Source of the DNA: Serratia sp. UGAL515B_01
Lineage (GTDB): Bacteria; Pseudomonadota; Gammaproteobacteria; Enterobacterales; Enterobacteriaceae
Reading direction: 5' to 3'
NCBI RefSeq assembly: GCF_033095805.1
Contig: NZ_CP109901.1
Location: 744,001-808,000 of the forward strand
DNA: 64,000 bases
Shown here: piece by piece, positions 1 through 7,794 of the stretch
How the letters are laid out: every line of letters begins with the position of its first letter
Numbering within the stretch: position 1 is the first letter of the stretch
Notes under the pieces: generated by a model
The model's input: the letters and a program-made list of their open reading frames with translations, nothing else
What the model was told of the DNA's origin: nothing
Database searches by the model: none
Program-made: the position numbers and the translations under genes

Positions 1-1
1 C

Positions 2-1843
2 GCGCAACGCAATTTGATTGGACTGAAAAGCAAATTAACCCTGGGTGACAGTAACTCGCCCAGTGATGTATTTGACGGCGTTTCCTTTCGTGGGGCACAA
101 CTGTCATCGGATGATGACATGATACCGAACAGCCTTAAAGGATATGCCCCGGTAATCCGGGGAATTGCCCGTACCAATGCGCAGATCTCCATCCGCCAAA
201 ACGGCAATCTGATTTACCAAAGCTTTGTGTCACCAGGAGCTTTTGAAATCAATGATTTGTACCCGACTGGCGGTGGTGGAGATCTGCACGTAACCATTAA
301 GGAATCCGATGGAAATGAACAGCATATCGTTGTGCCTTTCGCTTCATTGCCCATTTTACGACGCGAAGGCCAGTTCAAGTACGCATTAACTGGTGGTCAG
401 TATCGTTCTTACAATGGAAGTGTTGATAAAACGCCATTCGGTCAAGGGGTAGCAATTTATGGCCTGCCACAAGGTACTACAGTCTACGGCGGTGGTCAGT
501 TTGCTCATCCTTACCAGTCTTTGGCTTTAGGAATAGGAAAAAACCTCGGCAACTTTGGGGGTCTATCTCTTGATATCACCCAGAGCTGGGCAAGCCTTAA
601 AGATCAGTCCAAAGAAAGCGGCCAGTCATTGCGTCTCCGTTACAGTAAGAGCATTGCCCAGACAGGGACCAGCTTGGCGATTGCTGGTTATCGTTATTCA
701 ACCGACGGTTATTACAATCTGCAGGACGTTTTGAACACCTACCGGGAAGGCGAGAATCTCTATGTACGTGAACGTCGGCGCAGCCGTTCTGAACTGACCT
801 TGAACCAGAAACTCTGGGAAAAAGCAGGTAACCTGTCTTTGAGCTGGATAAGTGAAGATTACTGGAATAGTGAACGCACGACACGTTCGCTAGGCATACA
901 GTATAACAACTACTGGCAAGGTATCAGTTACGAACTGAGCTATAGCAACAACCAAAGCTCCTCAACCAGTGGTCGTAATGGACAAGTCTATGCTAGAGAT
1001 CAAATTTTTGCCTTTAATATCAGTGTCCCACTAGATCGTTGGCTGAAGAATAGCTATGCCAGCTATTACCTGAATAGCAGCAGGGACATCGGCAGTAACA
1101 ATAGGTTGAGTTTCAGAGGTACGGCTTTGGAAGATAAGAACCTGAATTGGATGGTGCAACAAGGTTATGGCAGTCGTGACATGGGAAACAGTGGCAATCT
1201 TAATCTCGACTATCGCGGGCGTTATGCTGAGACTGTTGCAGGGTATGCGTATAGCCCTAACAATCAGCGGTTGAATTATGCGTTGTCCGGCGGAGTTATT
1301 GCACACAGTGAAGGTGTGACCTTTGGCCAGCCTTTGGGAGAAACGGTAGTGTTAGTAAAAGCGCCAGGTGCCAGCGGAGTTGGTGTGACTAACAAGAGAG
1401 GGGTAAAAACCGATTGGCGGGGTTACGCTATTATCCCTTACAGTAGTCCGTATAAAAAAAATAATATACAGCTGAATGCGGAAACGTTGCCGGATAATAC
1501 TGAACTGGCCCTTACAGCGCAAGAGATAGTGCCAACTAGGGGGGCGGTTGCCAAAGTCAGTTTTGATACCAAAATAGGGCAACGCATGTTGATGACGCTG
1601 ATACGTAAGGGGGGACAAGCCGTTCCTTTTGGCGCAATAGTGACCGAACTCACTCAGCAAGACACACAGGGTTTTATTGTGGGGGACGAAGGGCAGGTTT
1701 ATCTGGTTGGTCTGGCCGACAACGGCGTGTTAAAAGCGAAATGGGGTAACGATGCTGATCAGCAATGCCAAGTGAAGTATACTCTGGCCAAACAGGCAAC
1801 TGATAACTCTGGTGTATCAGTCCTAGAGGCTACTTGTTTATAA
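2..1843 (+). CDS. Fimbrial outer-membrane usher (FimD/PapC family), 5' end outside window
   Basis: This is the C-terminal ~613 residues of a chaperone-usher pathway usher, the outer-membrane pore through which pilus subunits are polymerised. The frame is open from base 2 and reads RNLIGLKSKLTLGD, the conserved region of the beta-barrel start, so the true start lies upstream. Seen next are the plug-domain region (PVIRGIARTNAQISIRQNG, then F..PGAFEINDL), long alternating barrel strands rich in Y, S and N, and the C-terminal plug-like domains ending in a Cys pair (QQCQVKYTL ... LEATCL). The length fits the 3' three quarters of an ~850-residue usher. No chaperone or adhesin follows: an IS1 element starts 56 bases after the stop, so the downstream fimbrial genes appear lost or moved. 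Confidence 0.93.
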   Translation, partial: AQRNLIGLKSKLTLGDSNSPSDVFDGVSFRGAQLSSDDDMIPNSLKGYAPVIRGIARTNAQISIRQNGNLIYQSFVSPGAFEINDLYPTGGGGDLHVTIKESDGNEQHIVVPFASLPILRREGQFKYALTGGQYRSYNGSVDKTPFGQGVAIYGLPQGTTVYGGGQFAHPYQSLALGIGKNLGNFGGLSLDITQSWASLKDQSKESGQSLRLRYSKSIAQTGTSLAIAGYRYSTDGYYNLQDVLNTYREGENLYVRERRRSRSELTLNQKLWEKAGNLSLSWISEDYWNSERTTRSLGIQYNNYWQGISYELSYSNNQSSSTSGRNGQVYARDQIFAFNISVPLDRWLKNSYASYYLNSSRDIGSNNRLSFRGTALEDKNLNWMVQQGYGSRDMGNSGNLNLDYRGRYAETVAGYAYSPNNQRLNYALSGGVIAHSEGVTFGQPLGETVVLVKAPGASGVGVTNKRGVKTDWRGYAIIPYSSPYKKNNIQLNAETLPDNTELALTAQEIVPTRGAVAKVSFDTKIGQRMLMTLIRKGGQAVPFGAIVTELTQQDTQGFIVGDEGQVYLVGLADNGVLKAKWGNDADQQCQVKYTLAKQATDNSGVSVLEATCL

Positions 1844-1951
1844 AGGGAGCTCGTAAATTATTCTGTGTAACTGACCGCCTATTAAAGGTGATCGTTTAGG
1901 AGTCGTGACTCCGATTTAGTGTTGTTGTACTCTTTGCATTTTGGATGATTG

Positions 1952-2227
1952 ATGGCGAAGATTGATGTGGTTTGTCCCCCTTGCTCCGAAACTCAGGGGG
2001 TCATCCGAAACGGTCATTCCAGTTCAGGGGCGCAGCTCTATCGCTGTAAGCATTGCCTGAAGACCTTTCAGCTCCACTACCGCTACAACGGGGCGAAACC
2101 CGAAACCCACCAAACGATTGTTGATATGATGATTAATCGCTCTGGATGCCGCGATACGGCTAGAGTACTGCGGATAAGTCTTAACACCGTTTTCCGTCAT
2201 CTAAAAAACTCGCACCGCATCAGGTAG
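1952..2227 (+). CDS. insA: IS1 InsA-like DNA-binding protein / transposase N-terminus
   Basis: The protein has about 91 residues. InsA alone represses transposition by binding the IS1 ends; fused to InsB by frameshifting it forms the transposase. A zinc-finger N-terminus is visible (CPPCSE ... [10 protein letters not shown]), followed by the helix-turn-helix region [22 protein letters not shown] chose the ATG at 1952 because MAKIDVVCP aligns with other InsA starts. The run of six A followed by C near the end (about 2202-2208) is the classic IS1 frameshift site, so InsAB can still be made from this copy. Confidence 0.88.
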   Translation: MAKIDVVCPPCSETQGVIRNGHSSSGAQLYRCKHCLKTFQLHYRYNGAKPETHQTIVDMMINRSGCRDTARVLRISLNTVFRHLKNSHRIR

Positions 2228-2649
2228 CGCAAAACGTTGAGCCAGGCGCAGAAGTCGTTATCTGCTGTGAAGCCGATGAACAGTGGTCATATGTCCGCTG
2301 TAAAGGGAATCAACGCTGGCTGTTTTATGCCTATGACCGCATCCGAAAGCGCGTCATCGCCCATGTCTTTGGCCCACGAAATGCGCTGACATTAAAGCGT
2401 CTTCTGGTTTTGCTGAGCCAGTTTAGCATTGCCTTCTACATGACCGATGCCTGGCCGGTATACCGAACTTTATTGTCCTCAACCAGTCATGTTATCAGCA
2501 AGAAATACACCCAGCGGATAGAGCGACATAATCTGAACCTGCGGACACATCTTAAGCGGCTTACCCGCAAAATCCTATGCTTCTCAAAGTCAGAAGAAAT
2601 GCACGACAAGATCATAGGCTGGTATCTGACAATCAACCACTACCACTAA
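2202..2649 (+). CDS. insB: IS1 InsB-like transposase catalytic part, expressed by -1 frameshift
   Basis: This is the catalytic half of the IS1 transposase. After a -1 shift at the A6C site it reads [15 protein letters not shown] and continues open to 2649, including [35 protein letters not shown] and [16 protein letters not shown]. The DDE-type residues fall in DEQW and DAWP and in the ERHN region. Unlike copy 2, the independent InsB start (ATG at 2146) hits a TAG stop after five codons, so here InsB depends on frameshifting. That is normal for transposition. Confidence 0.82.
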
Positions 2650-2665
2650 ATCTGCGTCACGACCC

Positions 2666-3251
2666 TGTACTGGGTTTTCAGAAACACAGTGACGCACGGG
2701 CATGTCTGGATGCGCTAAAACAGCGACTGGACAGGTTCGGCCTGAAAGTCCATCCGGGGAAAACCCGCCTGCTTCGGTTCGGGCGATACGCCCTGAAACA
2801 GTACAGAGAACAACCAGAACTCGGGAAGCCGGGGACGTTCGATTTTCTGGGGTTCCCCCACTACATCGGTGAGTTGCATAATGGTAAGGCGGCAGTCATG
2901 AGGAAAACCAGACGAAGCCGACGCATTGCGCAACTGAAGGCCATAAAACAGACGCTTCGTAAACGACTTCATGAAAAGCCGGCAGAAACCGGCCACTGGC
3001 TAAGGCGGGTGGTGGAGGGACACCTTAACTACTATGGCGTCCCCTTCAACATCAGGGCACTGACCCAGTTTGTGGAGGAAGTGAAACGTCTGTGGCTTAA
3101 ATCACTGAGACGAAGGAGTCAGCGACACAGAATGAACTGGGCTCGTTTCAGCCGGTTGTGTGAACGCTGGATCCCGTCACCCCGAATAATGCACCCTTAT
3201 CCCATGCAACGCTTCCACGCCAGAACCCGAAGTAGGAGCCGGATGCGTTAG
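2666..3251 (+). pseudogene. Group II intron reverse transcriptase/maturase, 3' fragment
   Basis: Directly after the IS1 right end the frame encodes the C-terminal part of an LtrA-type intron-encoded protein. It covers the end of the RT/thumb domain (KVHPGKTRLLRFGR, FDFLGFPHYIG) and the maturase domain X with many basic residues (HWLRRVVEGHLNYYGVP ... RRSQRHRMNWARFSRL). The fingers/palm part with the YADD catalytic motif is absent, removed at the IS1 junction. The stop at 3249-3251 lies inside intron RNA domain V, as is usual for these introns. It cannot act as an RT. No HNH endonuclease domain is visible. Confidence 0.88.
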
Positions 3252-3304
3252 CAGCGCACGTCCGGATCTGCGCGGGGGTAGCCGGTAACGGCTATCCCTA
3301 CCGC
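3236..3304 (+). ncRNA. Group II intron RNA domains V and VI (3' end of a truncated intron)
   Basis: Bases 3236-3269 start GAGCCGGATGCG and close with CGTCCGGATC. They fold into the two-helix hairpin typical of domain V, the catalytic core of group II introns. Bases 3271-3304 form a second hairpin (GGGGTAGCC pairing with GGCTATCCC), in the position of domain VI, which carries the branch-point A. The 5' domains are missing, so the intron is inactive as it stands. The 3' splice junction should lie close to 3304; I cannot place it exactly. Confidence 0.75.
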
Positions 3305-3430
3305 AACCCTTGTTACGAAGGAACGCATGGTGTAATGATGTGTTATCACCATTCTGGTGACAATGGTTACTGCTTTACACGACAAACTATTAATGAGACA
3401 AAACCAAAATATTTGAAATTTGATAGATGA
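3305..3430 (+). pseudogene. Possible 3' exon of the gene interrupted by the group II intron
   Basis: Immediately after the intron end the frame is open for 41 codons to a TGA at 3428-3430. It reads NPCYEGTHGVMMCYHHSGDN and then GYCFTRQTINETKPKYLKFD. The composition looks like ordinary protein (four Cys, balanced charge), so this is probably the tail of the gene into which the intron inserted. Its 5' exon was lost with the intron's 5' part. An ATG at 3335 could start a 31-residue peptide, but no good ribosome binding site precedes it. I do not recognise the family. Confidence 0.35.
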
Positions 3431-3484
3431 AGGCAGCATTATCTATCTTCTGATATAAAATACTTCAGGGGTAACTTTTTATCT

Positions 3485-4063
3485 ATGAAAGAGCTAAGTG
3501 GGGTAGCGTGGGTTTCTCGTTTCCAAGGCAGTACTTCTACTAACACATTAAGTCTGCTGTTTAAAAAGAATATCGATGAGTTTTTATTAGCTCTAAGGAA
3601 TGCGGGTGCTAAAGTTACGATTTCAGCGACATTAAGGCCACCAGAAAGGGCTTATCTTATGCATTGGTCATGGAAAATAGCAAAAGGTTTAGCAAAACCT
3701 CATGAGATACCAACGAGAGCAGGTGTAAACATAGAATGGGCTCATCAGAAAGCAGATGGAACTGTAGACATTAGCAAAAGTACTAATGCAGCTAAAAGTA
3801 TGGTGAGTGCGTATGGCATGATAAACCTTAATGTCGCTCCTGCATTAACCAGGCGACATATTGAAGGTAATGCTATAGATATGGATATATCGTGGACCGG
3901 TGACTTAGAAATCAAAGACAAAGACGATAAAGTTATAACGATAAAAAGCCTACCTAGGGATGGCATGAATATTGAACTTCATGCAGTTGAAAAAAGTTTT
4001 GGCGTCATAAAATATAATGGCGGTTCAAAAGATAAACCACATTGGTCAACAGATGGTAGATAA
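3485..4063 (+). CDS. Putative M15-like peptidoglycan peptidase (possible secretion-system effector)
   Basis: The protein has 192 residues. It probably cuts peptide stems of the cell wall. The zinc site of the M15/VanY fold can be traced: H125 and D132 in RRHIEGNAIDMDI (pattern HxxxGxAxD) and a late H186 in KPHWS. There is no signal peptide, so if it acts on peptidoglycan it needs another route out, such as a type VI system or a phage-type device. The next gene, one base after its stop, encodes a small lipoprotein, the arrangement expected for a periplasmic-acting effector and its immunity partner. No VgrG, Hcp or PAAR gene is in the window, so the secretion route is inference. It could also be a phage endolysin relative. 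Confidence 0.6.
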   Translation: MKELSGVAWVSRFQGSTSTNTLSLLFKKNIDEFLLALRNAGAKVTISATLRPPERAYLMHWSWKIAKGLAKPHEIPTRAGVNIEWAHQKADGTVDISKSTNAAKSMVSAYGMINLNVAPALTRRHIEGNAIDMDISWTGDLEIKDKDDKVITIKSLPRDGMNIELHAVEKSFGVIKYNGGSKDKPHWSTDGR

Positions 4064-4064
4064 G

Positions 4065-4352
4065 ATGAGAAAAACAAATTTTATCGCTGTATTACCCTTC
4101 ATTTTCCTTATTGGATGCTCTTATGCTACAACAATAAAAATAGATGATATTGAGAGTTATGAAAAAGTAGCAGATGATTGTCAATATCTCTCTGGAGAAT
4201 GGGATTCAACCCTTCCTGAAGAAAGAAAGTTAGAAATAGAAAAAGAAGTGAATGTTACTTGCAGTAAAGCTAAAAAGTTACAAAAGCAACTCAGAGAAAA
4301 ATACAAAGGTAAGAATGATATATTGAATGAAATAAATAAATATGATTTCTAA
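4065..4352 (+). CDS. Small lipoprotein, candidate immunity protein for the upstream peptidase
   Basis: The protein has 95 residues. A type II signal peptide is clear: basic MRKTN, hydrophobic FIAVLPFIFLIG, then Cys at the lipobox (LIGC), so the mature protein is anchored in a membrane facing the periplasm. The mature part is short, acidic and helical, with two further Cys (DDCQYL, NVTCSK), ending in KYDF. The start is the ATG at 4065, one base after the upstream stop, which implies translational coupling. I know no named family for it. The immunity role is inferred only from location and from the peptidase's expected target. Confidence 0.6.
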   Translation: MRKTNFIAVLPFIFLIGCSYATTIKIDDIESYEKVADDCQYLSGEWDSTLPEERKLEIEKEVNVTCSKAKKLQKQLREKYKGKNDILNEINKYDF

Positions 4353-4398
4353 TTTGTATTGGCCGTGACTCGATCTCGCATTGAGCGATCAGGAAAAA

Positions 4399-5192
4399 GG
4401 CTCTGTCGCATTAAGGCGTTGTTCGGTAACATGCTGTTTTTTGACGTTACCTACTCATGTCTCTGATCCGAAATGCCTTCAGTCGCATACATTATCCCGT
4501 TGATATTATTGCTCAGTGTGTCCGCTGGTATTTGGCTTACTCACTGAGTTTACGCAACCTGGAAGAGATAATGGCAGAGCGCGGTATTGTCGTTGACCAT
4601 TCAACTCTTCACCGTTGGGTTATCCGCCTGGTACCGCTGCTGGATAAGGCTTTTCGCCGACACAAGCGCACAGTAGGTCGGCGGTGGCGAATGGATGAAA
4701 CCTACATAAAAATCAAAGGCCAGTGGAAATATCTGTACCGAGCAGTTGATACTGCGGGTCAGACCGTCGACTTTCTGCTGGCCGCCAAACGGGATGCTGC
4801 AGCGGCATTACGCTTCTTTCGCAAGGCCATTCGAAACCACGGCGGACCTGAGATAGTGACCATTGATAAAAGTGGTGCCAACACGGCCGCGCTGACTACA
4901 CTCAACGCCGACAAACCAGAAGAAGAAACCATGACTGTCAGGCAGAACAAGTATCTGAATAATCTTGTTGAACAAGATCACCGCAACATCAAACGCCGAA
5001 TACGCCCGATGCTTGGATTCAAATCGTTTCGACGGGCCCAGACGATCGAACTACTCAACATGATAAGAAAAGGGCAATATCAACACCCGCAAAGTGAGGG
5101 ATTGTCACCCGCGAAACAATTCTACTTGCTGGCTGCCTAAATAACCGACAACGCAACTTTTGCCAACTTCATGTCACTAATGCGACAGAGCC
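4399..5192 (+). mobile_element. IS6-family insertion sequence, intact
   Basis: The element is 794 bp with perfect 15-bp terminal inverted repeats, GGCTCTGTCGCATTA at 4399-4413 and its complement at 5178-5192. A single full-length transposase lies between them. The flanks (AGGAAAAA on the left, ATATATAC on the right) do not form the 8-bp duplication expected of a simple insertion. The element may therefore mark a recombination or deletion endpoint, which IS6 elements often produce. Confidence 0.92.
4457..5140 (+). CDS. IS6-family DDE transposase
   Basis: The protein has 227 residues, normal for the family. A helix-turn-helix region lies at the N-terminus (SLRNLEEIMAERGIVVDHST), followed by the DDE core: D in RWRMDETYIK, D in IVTIDKSG and E in NNLVEQDHR. 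The NIKRRIRPMLGFKSF motif that follows is typical of IS6/IS26-like enzymes. The open reading frame is undamaged and the inverted repeats are perfect, so this copy is likely still active. It moves by replicative or targeted conservative transposition. Confidence 0.93.
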   Translation: MSLIRNAFSRIHYPVDIIAQCVRWYLAYSLSLRNLEEIMAERGIVVDHSTLHRWVIRLVPLLDKAFRRHKRTVGRRWRMDETYIKIKGQWKYLYRAVDTAGQTVDFLLAAKRDAAAALRFFRKAIRNHGGPEIVTIDKSGANTAALTTLNADKPEEETMTVRQNKYLNNLVEQDHRNIKRRIRPMLGFKSFRRAQTIELLNMIRKGQYQHPQSEGLSPAKQFYLLAA

Positions 5193-5195
5193 ATA

Positions 5196-5262
5196 TATAC
5201 TCGTTACGCTTCAAGTTGCATCCACATGCTTTCCGCCTTCCTGTGACTTGAATTATGGTGAT
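5196..5262. repeat. Dispersed palindromic repeat (CTTCAAGTTGCA-type)
   Basis: The sequence TACTCGTTACGCTTCAAGTTG is followed some 30 bases later by GTGACTTGAATTA, so the stretch can fold on itself (CTTCAAGT against ACTTGAA). A very similar element (TACTCGTCATACTTCAAGT) occurs at 30519-30540 upstream of trmB, and the core recurs inverted near 34198-34213. This looks like a short interspersed enterobacterial repeat and sits between an IS and a promoterless stretch. Confidence 0.5.
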
Positions 5263-5304
5263 ACTCAGCCTCATAGAACCCGTTGACAACGAAAGGAATG
5301 TGCC

Positions 5305-6081
5305 GTGTCAGAAACCTCTCAACCCATCCCGCAAGCGTTACGTTTTCCCTGTACGGTATTCAGAACGCAAAAGCGCATGGATGATTACGCTGCCGATGAC
5401 ATGCGGTACGGTGATCTCAGCGCAACGCAGTTAAAAACAGATCTTAAACTGAATCAGGTGTCCAGCAAGGTTGACCCGTACACCTTTACGTTGTTCAAGC
5501 AGCTAAAACCTAGGGCTTATAGTTATGGCTTTGAGGCTGAAACAAATTTGGAAAGTAATCAGAAGATAACACGGCAGGAATGCGCCAATATTCTTTTTGA
5601 TGAATTTCGCAAAGCATCGCAGATTTTCTCTATGTATGGCCCGTATCAGAGCGTTATGGGGAAGATGATCAACCATATGCAAAACGGTAACGGTGCACCA
5701 TTTAGGGACATGTTATTAAATAGGGCACTGAAAGAGCAAATCCTTAGTGATACTTCAGAAAATAGTTCATTACTGAGAATAAAAAGGGTATTAACAGACA
5801 ATATCGATTGGAAAAATAATTTGTATCCGGCAGAGAAAACGATTGATATAACAGAAACTATCCTCGGTGGTAGACTGCCAAAATTTGACCGACCGCAAGA
5901 TTGTATAAACGGATTGGGTATTACAGTACATGATACATACGCAACACATATTACTATAAAATCGTTACGGATTGATAACGATCGATATCGAGCTGTTGTC
6001 CATTACAATGTTCAGGATCATTTCGGACTGGATAACAAAGATATTATAAAATTTAGAAATTATAATATATTCCGTATCTAG
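5305..6081 (+). CDS. DUF3289 family protein
   Basis: The protein has 258 residues. Family hallmarks visible in order are FPCTVFRTQKRMDDYAADDM, then MRYGDLSATQLK, MYGPYQSVMGKMINHMQ, NRALKEQIL, NIDWKNN and LGITVHDTYATHITIKSL near the end. The molecular function of DUF3289 is not known to me. In Serratia and Yersinia such genes commonly sit beside DUF943 genes and secretion-linked loci, as here. The start is the GTG at 5305 after AAAGGAATG. There is no signal peptide or membrane segment. It may be a cargo or effector-like protein paired with the next gene. Confidence 0.8.
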   Translation: MSETSQPIPQALRFPCTVFRTQKRMDDYAADDMRYGDLSATQLKTDLKLNQVSSKVDPYTFTLFKQLKPRAYSYGFEAETNLESNQKITRQECANILFDEFRKASQIFSMYGPYQSVMGKMINHMQNGNGAPFRDMLLNRALKEQILSDTSENSSLLRIKRVLTDNIDWKNNLYPAEKTIDITETILGGRLPKFDRPQDCINGLGITVHDTYATHITIKSLRIDNDRYRAVVHYNVQDHFGLDNKDIIKFRNYNIFRI

Positions 6082-6166
6082 TTTTTACTCCAGCGATCCA
6101 ATCAATTTGGCTATAAACCATTCATGAGCAATATGGAAGCAACAGTAGAAATTACTGGGGGGCACA

Positions 6167-6619
6167 ATGAAAGCAAAAAGTAAAAAAATCCTCTGTATGC
6201 TATTACTGACCAGTAGCGTTTTATTAGGATGTTTCCTCTGGCTGCCACTACGTCCGGTAGAAATTGTCGCCGTTCATCAGAGACATCATTTTAGTGATGT
6301 TTTGGTAATAGGTTTTCCTATCACTGATAAAGGGAAAATAAACTGGTGGCTGGAAAATAAAGAGATGTTAAAAGCAAAGTATAACATTCCAAAGCTAGCA
6401 TCTTATGGTAATTTCAGTATCACTTTCTGGAATTTTCCTGAAGGATATAAAGAAGATGAATATGACAGGTTGTGCTTCGATGATATGAAAACGGATAAAA
6501 ACTGTATAGATAAGAATGCTGTTTTTACCGTTAATAATGATAGTGAGAATAGGACAATTTTTACAGTTTACAATGGAACTTACCTTCTAAGAGAAAATGG
6601 GGTCGTGACGCAGATTTAG
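6167..6619 (+). CDS. DUF943 family membrane-anchored protein, last codons supplied by IS1
   Basis: The protein has 150 residues. An N-terminal hydrophobic anchor (ILCMLLLTSSVLLGCFLWLP) is followed by LRPVEIVAVHQ, then FPITDKGKINWWLENKEML and a Cys pair (LCFDD ... NCIDKN). These are the marks of DUF943 proteins, a family of unknown function that accompanies DUF3289. The IS1 left end begins at 6600, inside the gene. The final six residues and the TAG at 6617-6619 are IS1 sequence, so only the very C-terminus is replaced. A good ribosome binding site (GGGGGGCACA before the ATG) supports the start. Confidence 0.75.
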   Translation: MKAKSKKILCMLLLTSSVLLGCFLWLPLRPVEIVAVHQRHHFSDVLVIGFPITDKGKINWWLENKEMLKAKYNIPKLASYGNFSITFWNFPEGYKEDEYDRLCFDDMKTDKNCIDKNAVFTVNNDSENRTIFTVYNGTYLLRENGVVTQI

Positions 6620-6651
6620 TGTTGTTGTATTCTTTGCCCTTTGGATGATTG

Positions 6652-6927
6652 ATGGCAAAGATTGATGTGGTTTGTCCCCGTTGCTCTGAAACTCAGGGGG
6701 TTATCCGAAACGGTCATTCCAGTTCAGGGGCGCAACTCTATCGCTGTAACCAGTGTCTTAAGACCTTTCAGCTCCACTACCGCTACAATGGGGCTAAACC
6801 CGATACCCATCAAACCATTGTTGATATGGCGATGAACGGCTCCGGATGCCGCGATACGGCAAGGGTACTGCGGATAAGTCTCAACACCGTTCTCCGTCAT
6901 CTAAAAAACTTACACCGCATCAGGTAG
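6652..6927 (+). CDS. insA: IS1 InsA-like protein (copy 2)
   Basis: The protein has 91 residues with an N-terminal zinc finger (CPRCSE ... [10 protein letters not shown]) and a helix-turn-helix ([21 protein letters not shown]). It ends in the A6C slippery sequence that lets ribosomes enter insB in the -1 frame. The ATG at 6652 is chosen by comparison with other InsA proteins; the TTG one codon earlier is less likely. Confidence 0.9.
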   Translation: MAKIDVVCPRCSETQGVIRNGHSSSGAQLYRCNQCLKTFQLHYRYNGAKPDTHQTIVDMAMNGSGCRDTARVLRISLNTVLRHLKNLHRIR

Positions 6928-7349
6928 CGCAAAACGTTGAGCCAGGGGCAGAAGTCGTTATCTGCTGTGAAGCCGATGAGCAGTGGTCGTATGTCCGCTG
7001 TAAAGGCAACCAGCGCTGGCTGTTTTATGCCTATGACCGTATCCGAAAGCGCGTCATCGCCCACGTATTTGGCCCGAGAAATGCTCTGACACTCCAGCGT
7101 CTTCTTGTTTTGTTGGGCCAGTTTAGCATCGCCTTCTACATGAACGATGCTTGGCCGGTATACCGGACGTTATTGTCCTCAACCAGCCATGTTATCAGCA
7201 AGAAATATACCCAGCGGATAGAGCGACATAATCTGAACTTGCGGACCCATCTTAAGCGGCTTACCCGCAAGACCATTTGTTTCTCAAAGTCAGAAGAGAT
7301 GCACGACAAGATCATCGGCGGGTATCTGACAGTCAACCATTACCACTAA
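6846..7349 (+). CDS. insB: IS1 InsB-like transposase (copy 2)
   Basis: The protein has 167 residues and is full length for InsB. It reads [20 protein letters not shown], then the catalytic region with [26 protein letters not shown] and [16 protein letters not shown]. The functional transposase is the InsAB fusion made by -1 frameshifting near 6903. No stop or frameshift is seen in the domain, so this copy can be active. Confidence 0.88.
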   Translation: MPRYGKGTADKSQHRSPSSKKLTPHQVAQNVEPGAEVVICCEADEQWSYVRCKGNQRWLFYAYDRIRKRVIAHVFGPRNALTLQRLLVLLGQFSIAFYMNDAWPVYRTLLSSTSHVISKKYTQRIERHNLNLRTHLKRLTRKTICFSKSEEMHDKIIGGYLTVNHYH

Positions 7350-7365
7350 ATCTGCGTCACGACCC

Positions 7366-7794
7366 GAATTCCGGGATATGTTCCCAGGGCTGGTTTTTGG
7401 CTATATTAAAATGATACTGATTTATCTTTTCTGCGAAAAGCGACCTAGCCCCTTCAGTTAACGTCAGTGTTTTTTTAGGTTGTGTTGTGTCATAAAAATG
7501 TATCTTTTGCTCTTTGTATCAACTCGATCCGAGCATTTTACTTAGCTATTAAAAATTGTTTAGCTTGGGTGCTTCATAAAAAAACCAGAATAAAAAAATA
7601 TATAAAAATTTATATTTGGAGTATTTAACTATTTTTTCTTTAATCTTAGAAATAAGTACTCATTTATGTTTTTTTAAAAAAAGCATTGTAATCAATTGGT
7701 TATTTTTTGTTGTGTAATTGTGAAAAATTGTCATTTGAAATGTAATCTCTAATATGATTAATTTTCCTCATGTTTTTATAAAAAAGTAATAAAC
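7366..7794 (+). promoter_or_regulatory. AT-rich leader upstream of the biosynthetic cluster
   Basis: This stretch has 429 bases with no gene and is strikingly AT-rich compared with the genes that follow. It must carry the cluster promoter. The best candidate I see is TTGTCA (7728-7733) and TATGAT (7753-7758), but the 19-base spacing is long. No strong ribosome binding site precedes the ATG at 7795 (AAAAAGTAATAAAC). AT-rich leaders of this kind are typical H-NS targets. No regulator gene lies in the cluster, so control probably comes from elsewhere. Confidence 0.35.

Larger units (their letters stand above)
1900..2665 (+). mobile_element. IS1-family insertion sequence, copy 1
   Basis: The element is 766 bp, the normal IS1 size, with insA and insB overlapping in the -1 frame. 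The right inverted repeat (2644-2665) matches the right end of the second copy exactly. The left repeat (1900-1921) matches it at 19 of 22 bases. No 8-9 bp target duplication is visible: the left flank is usher 3' DNA and the right flank is a group II intron maturase fragment, so deletion or recombination has occurred across the element. The copy differs from the one at 6600 at many positions, so the two are not products of one recent transposition. Confidence 0.88.
6600..7365 (+). mobile_element. IS1-family insertion sequence, copy 2
   Basis: The element is 766 bp with perfect 22-bp inverted repeats (6600-6621 and 7344-7365; ends GGGTCGTGACGCAG). insA and insB are both intact. Flanking sequences (GAGAAAATG on the left, GAATTCCGG on the right) show no target duplication, so the right flank is not the original continuation of the DUF943 gene. 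The element therefore probably marks the left recombination boundary of the biosynthetic region that starts shortly afterwards. Confidence 0.92.

Noticed and set aside
1031..1660. Several minus-strand open frames inside the usher gene
   Set aside because: They are antisense shadows of a clearly conserved usher sequence, with no ribosome sites or recognisable domains.
2577..3251. A single 224-residue gene running from within IS1 into the maturase fragment
   Set aside because: Its first ~30 codons are IS1 insB sequence in the wrong frame. The frame joins the maturase remnant only by chance across the IS1 end at 2665.
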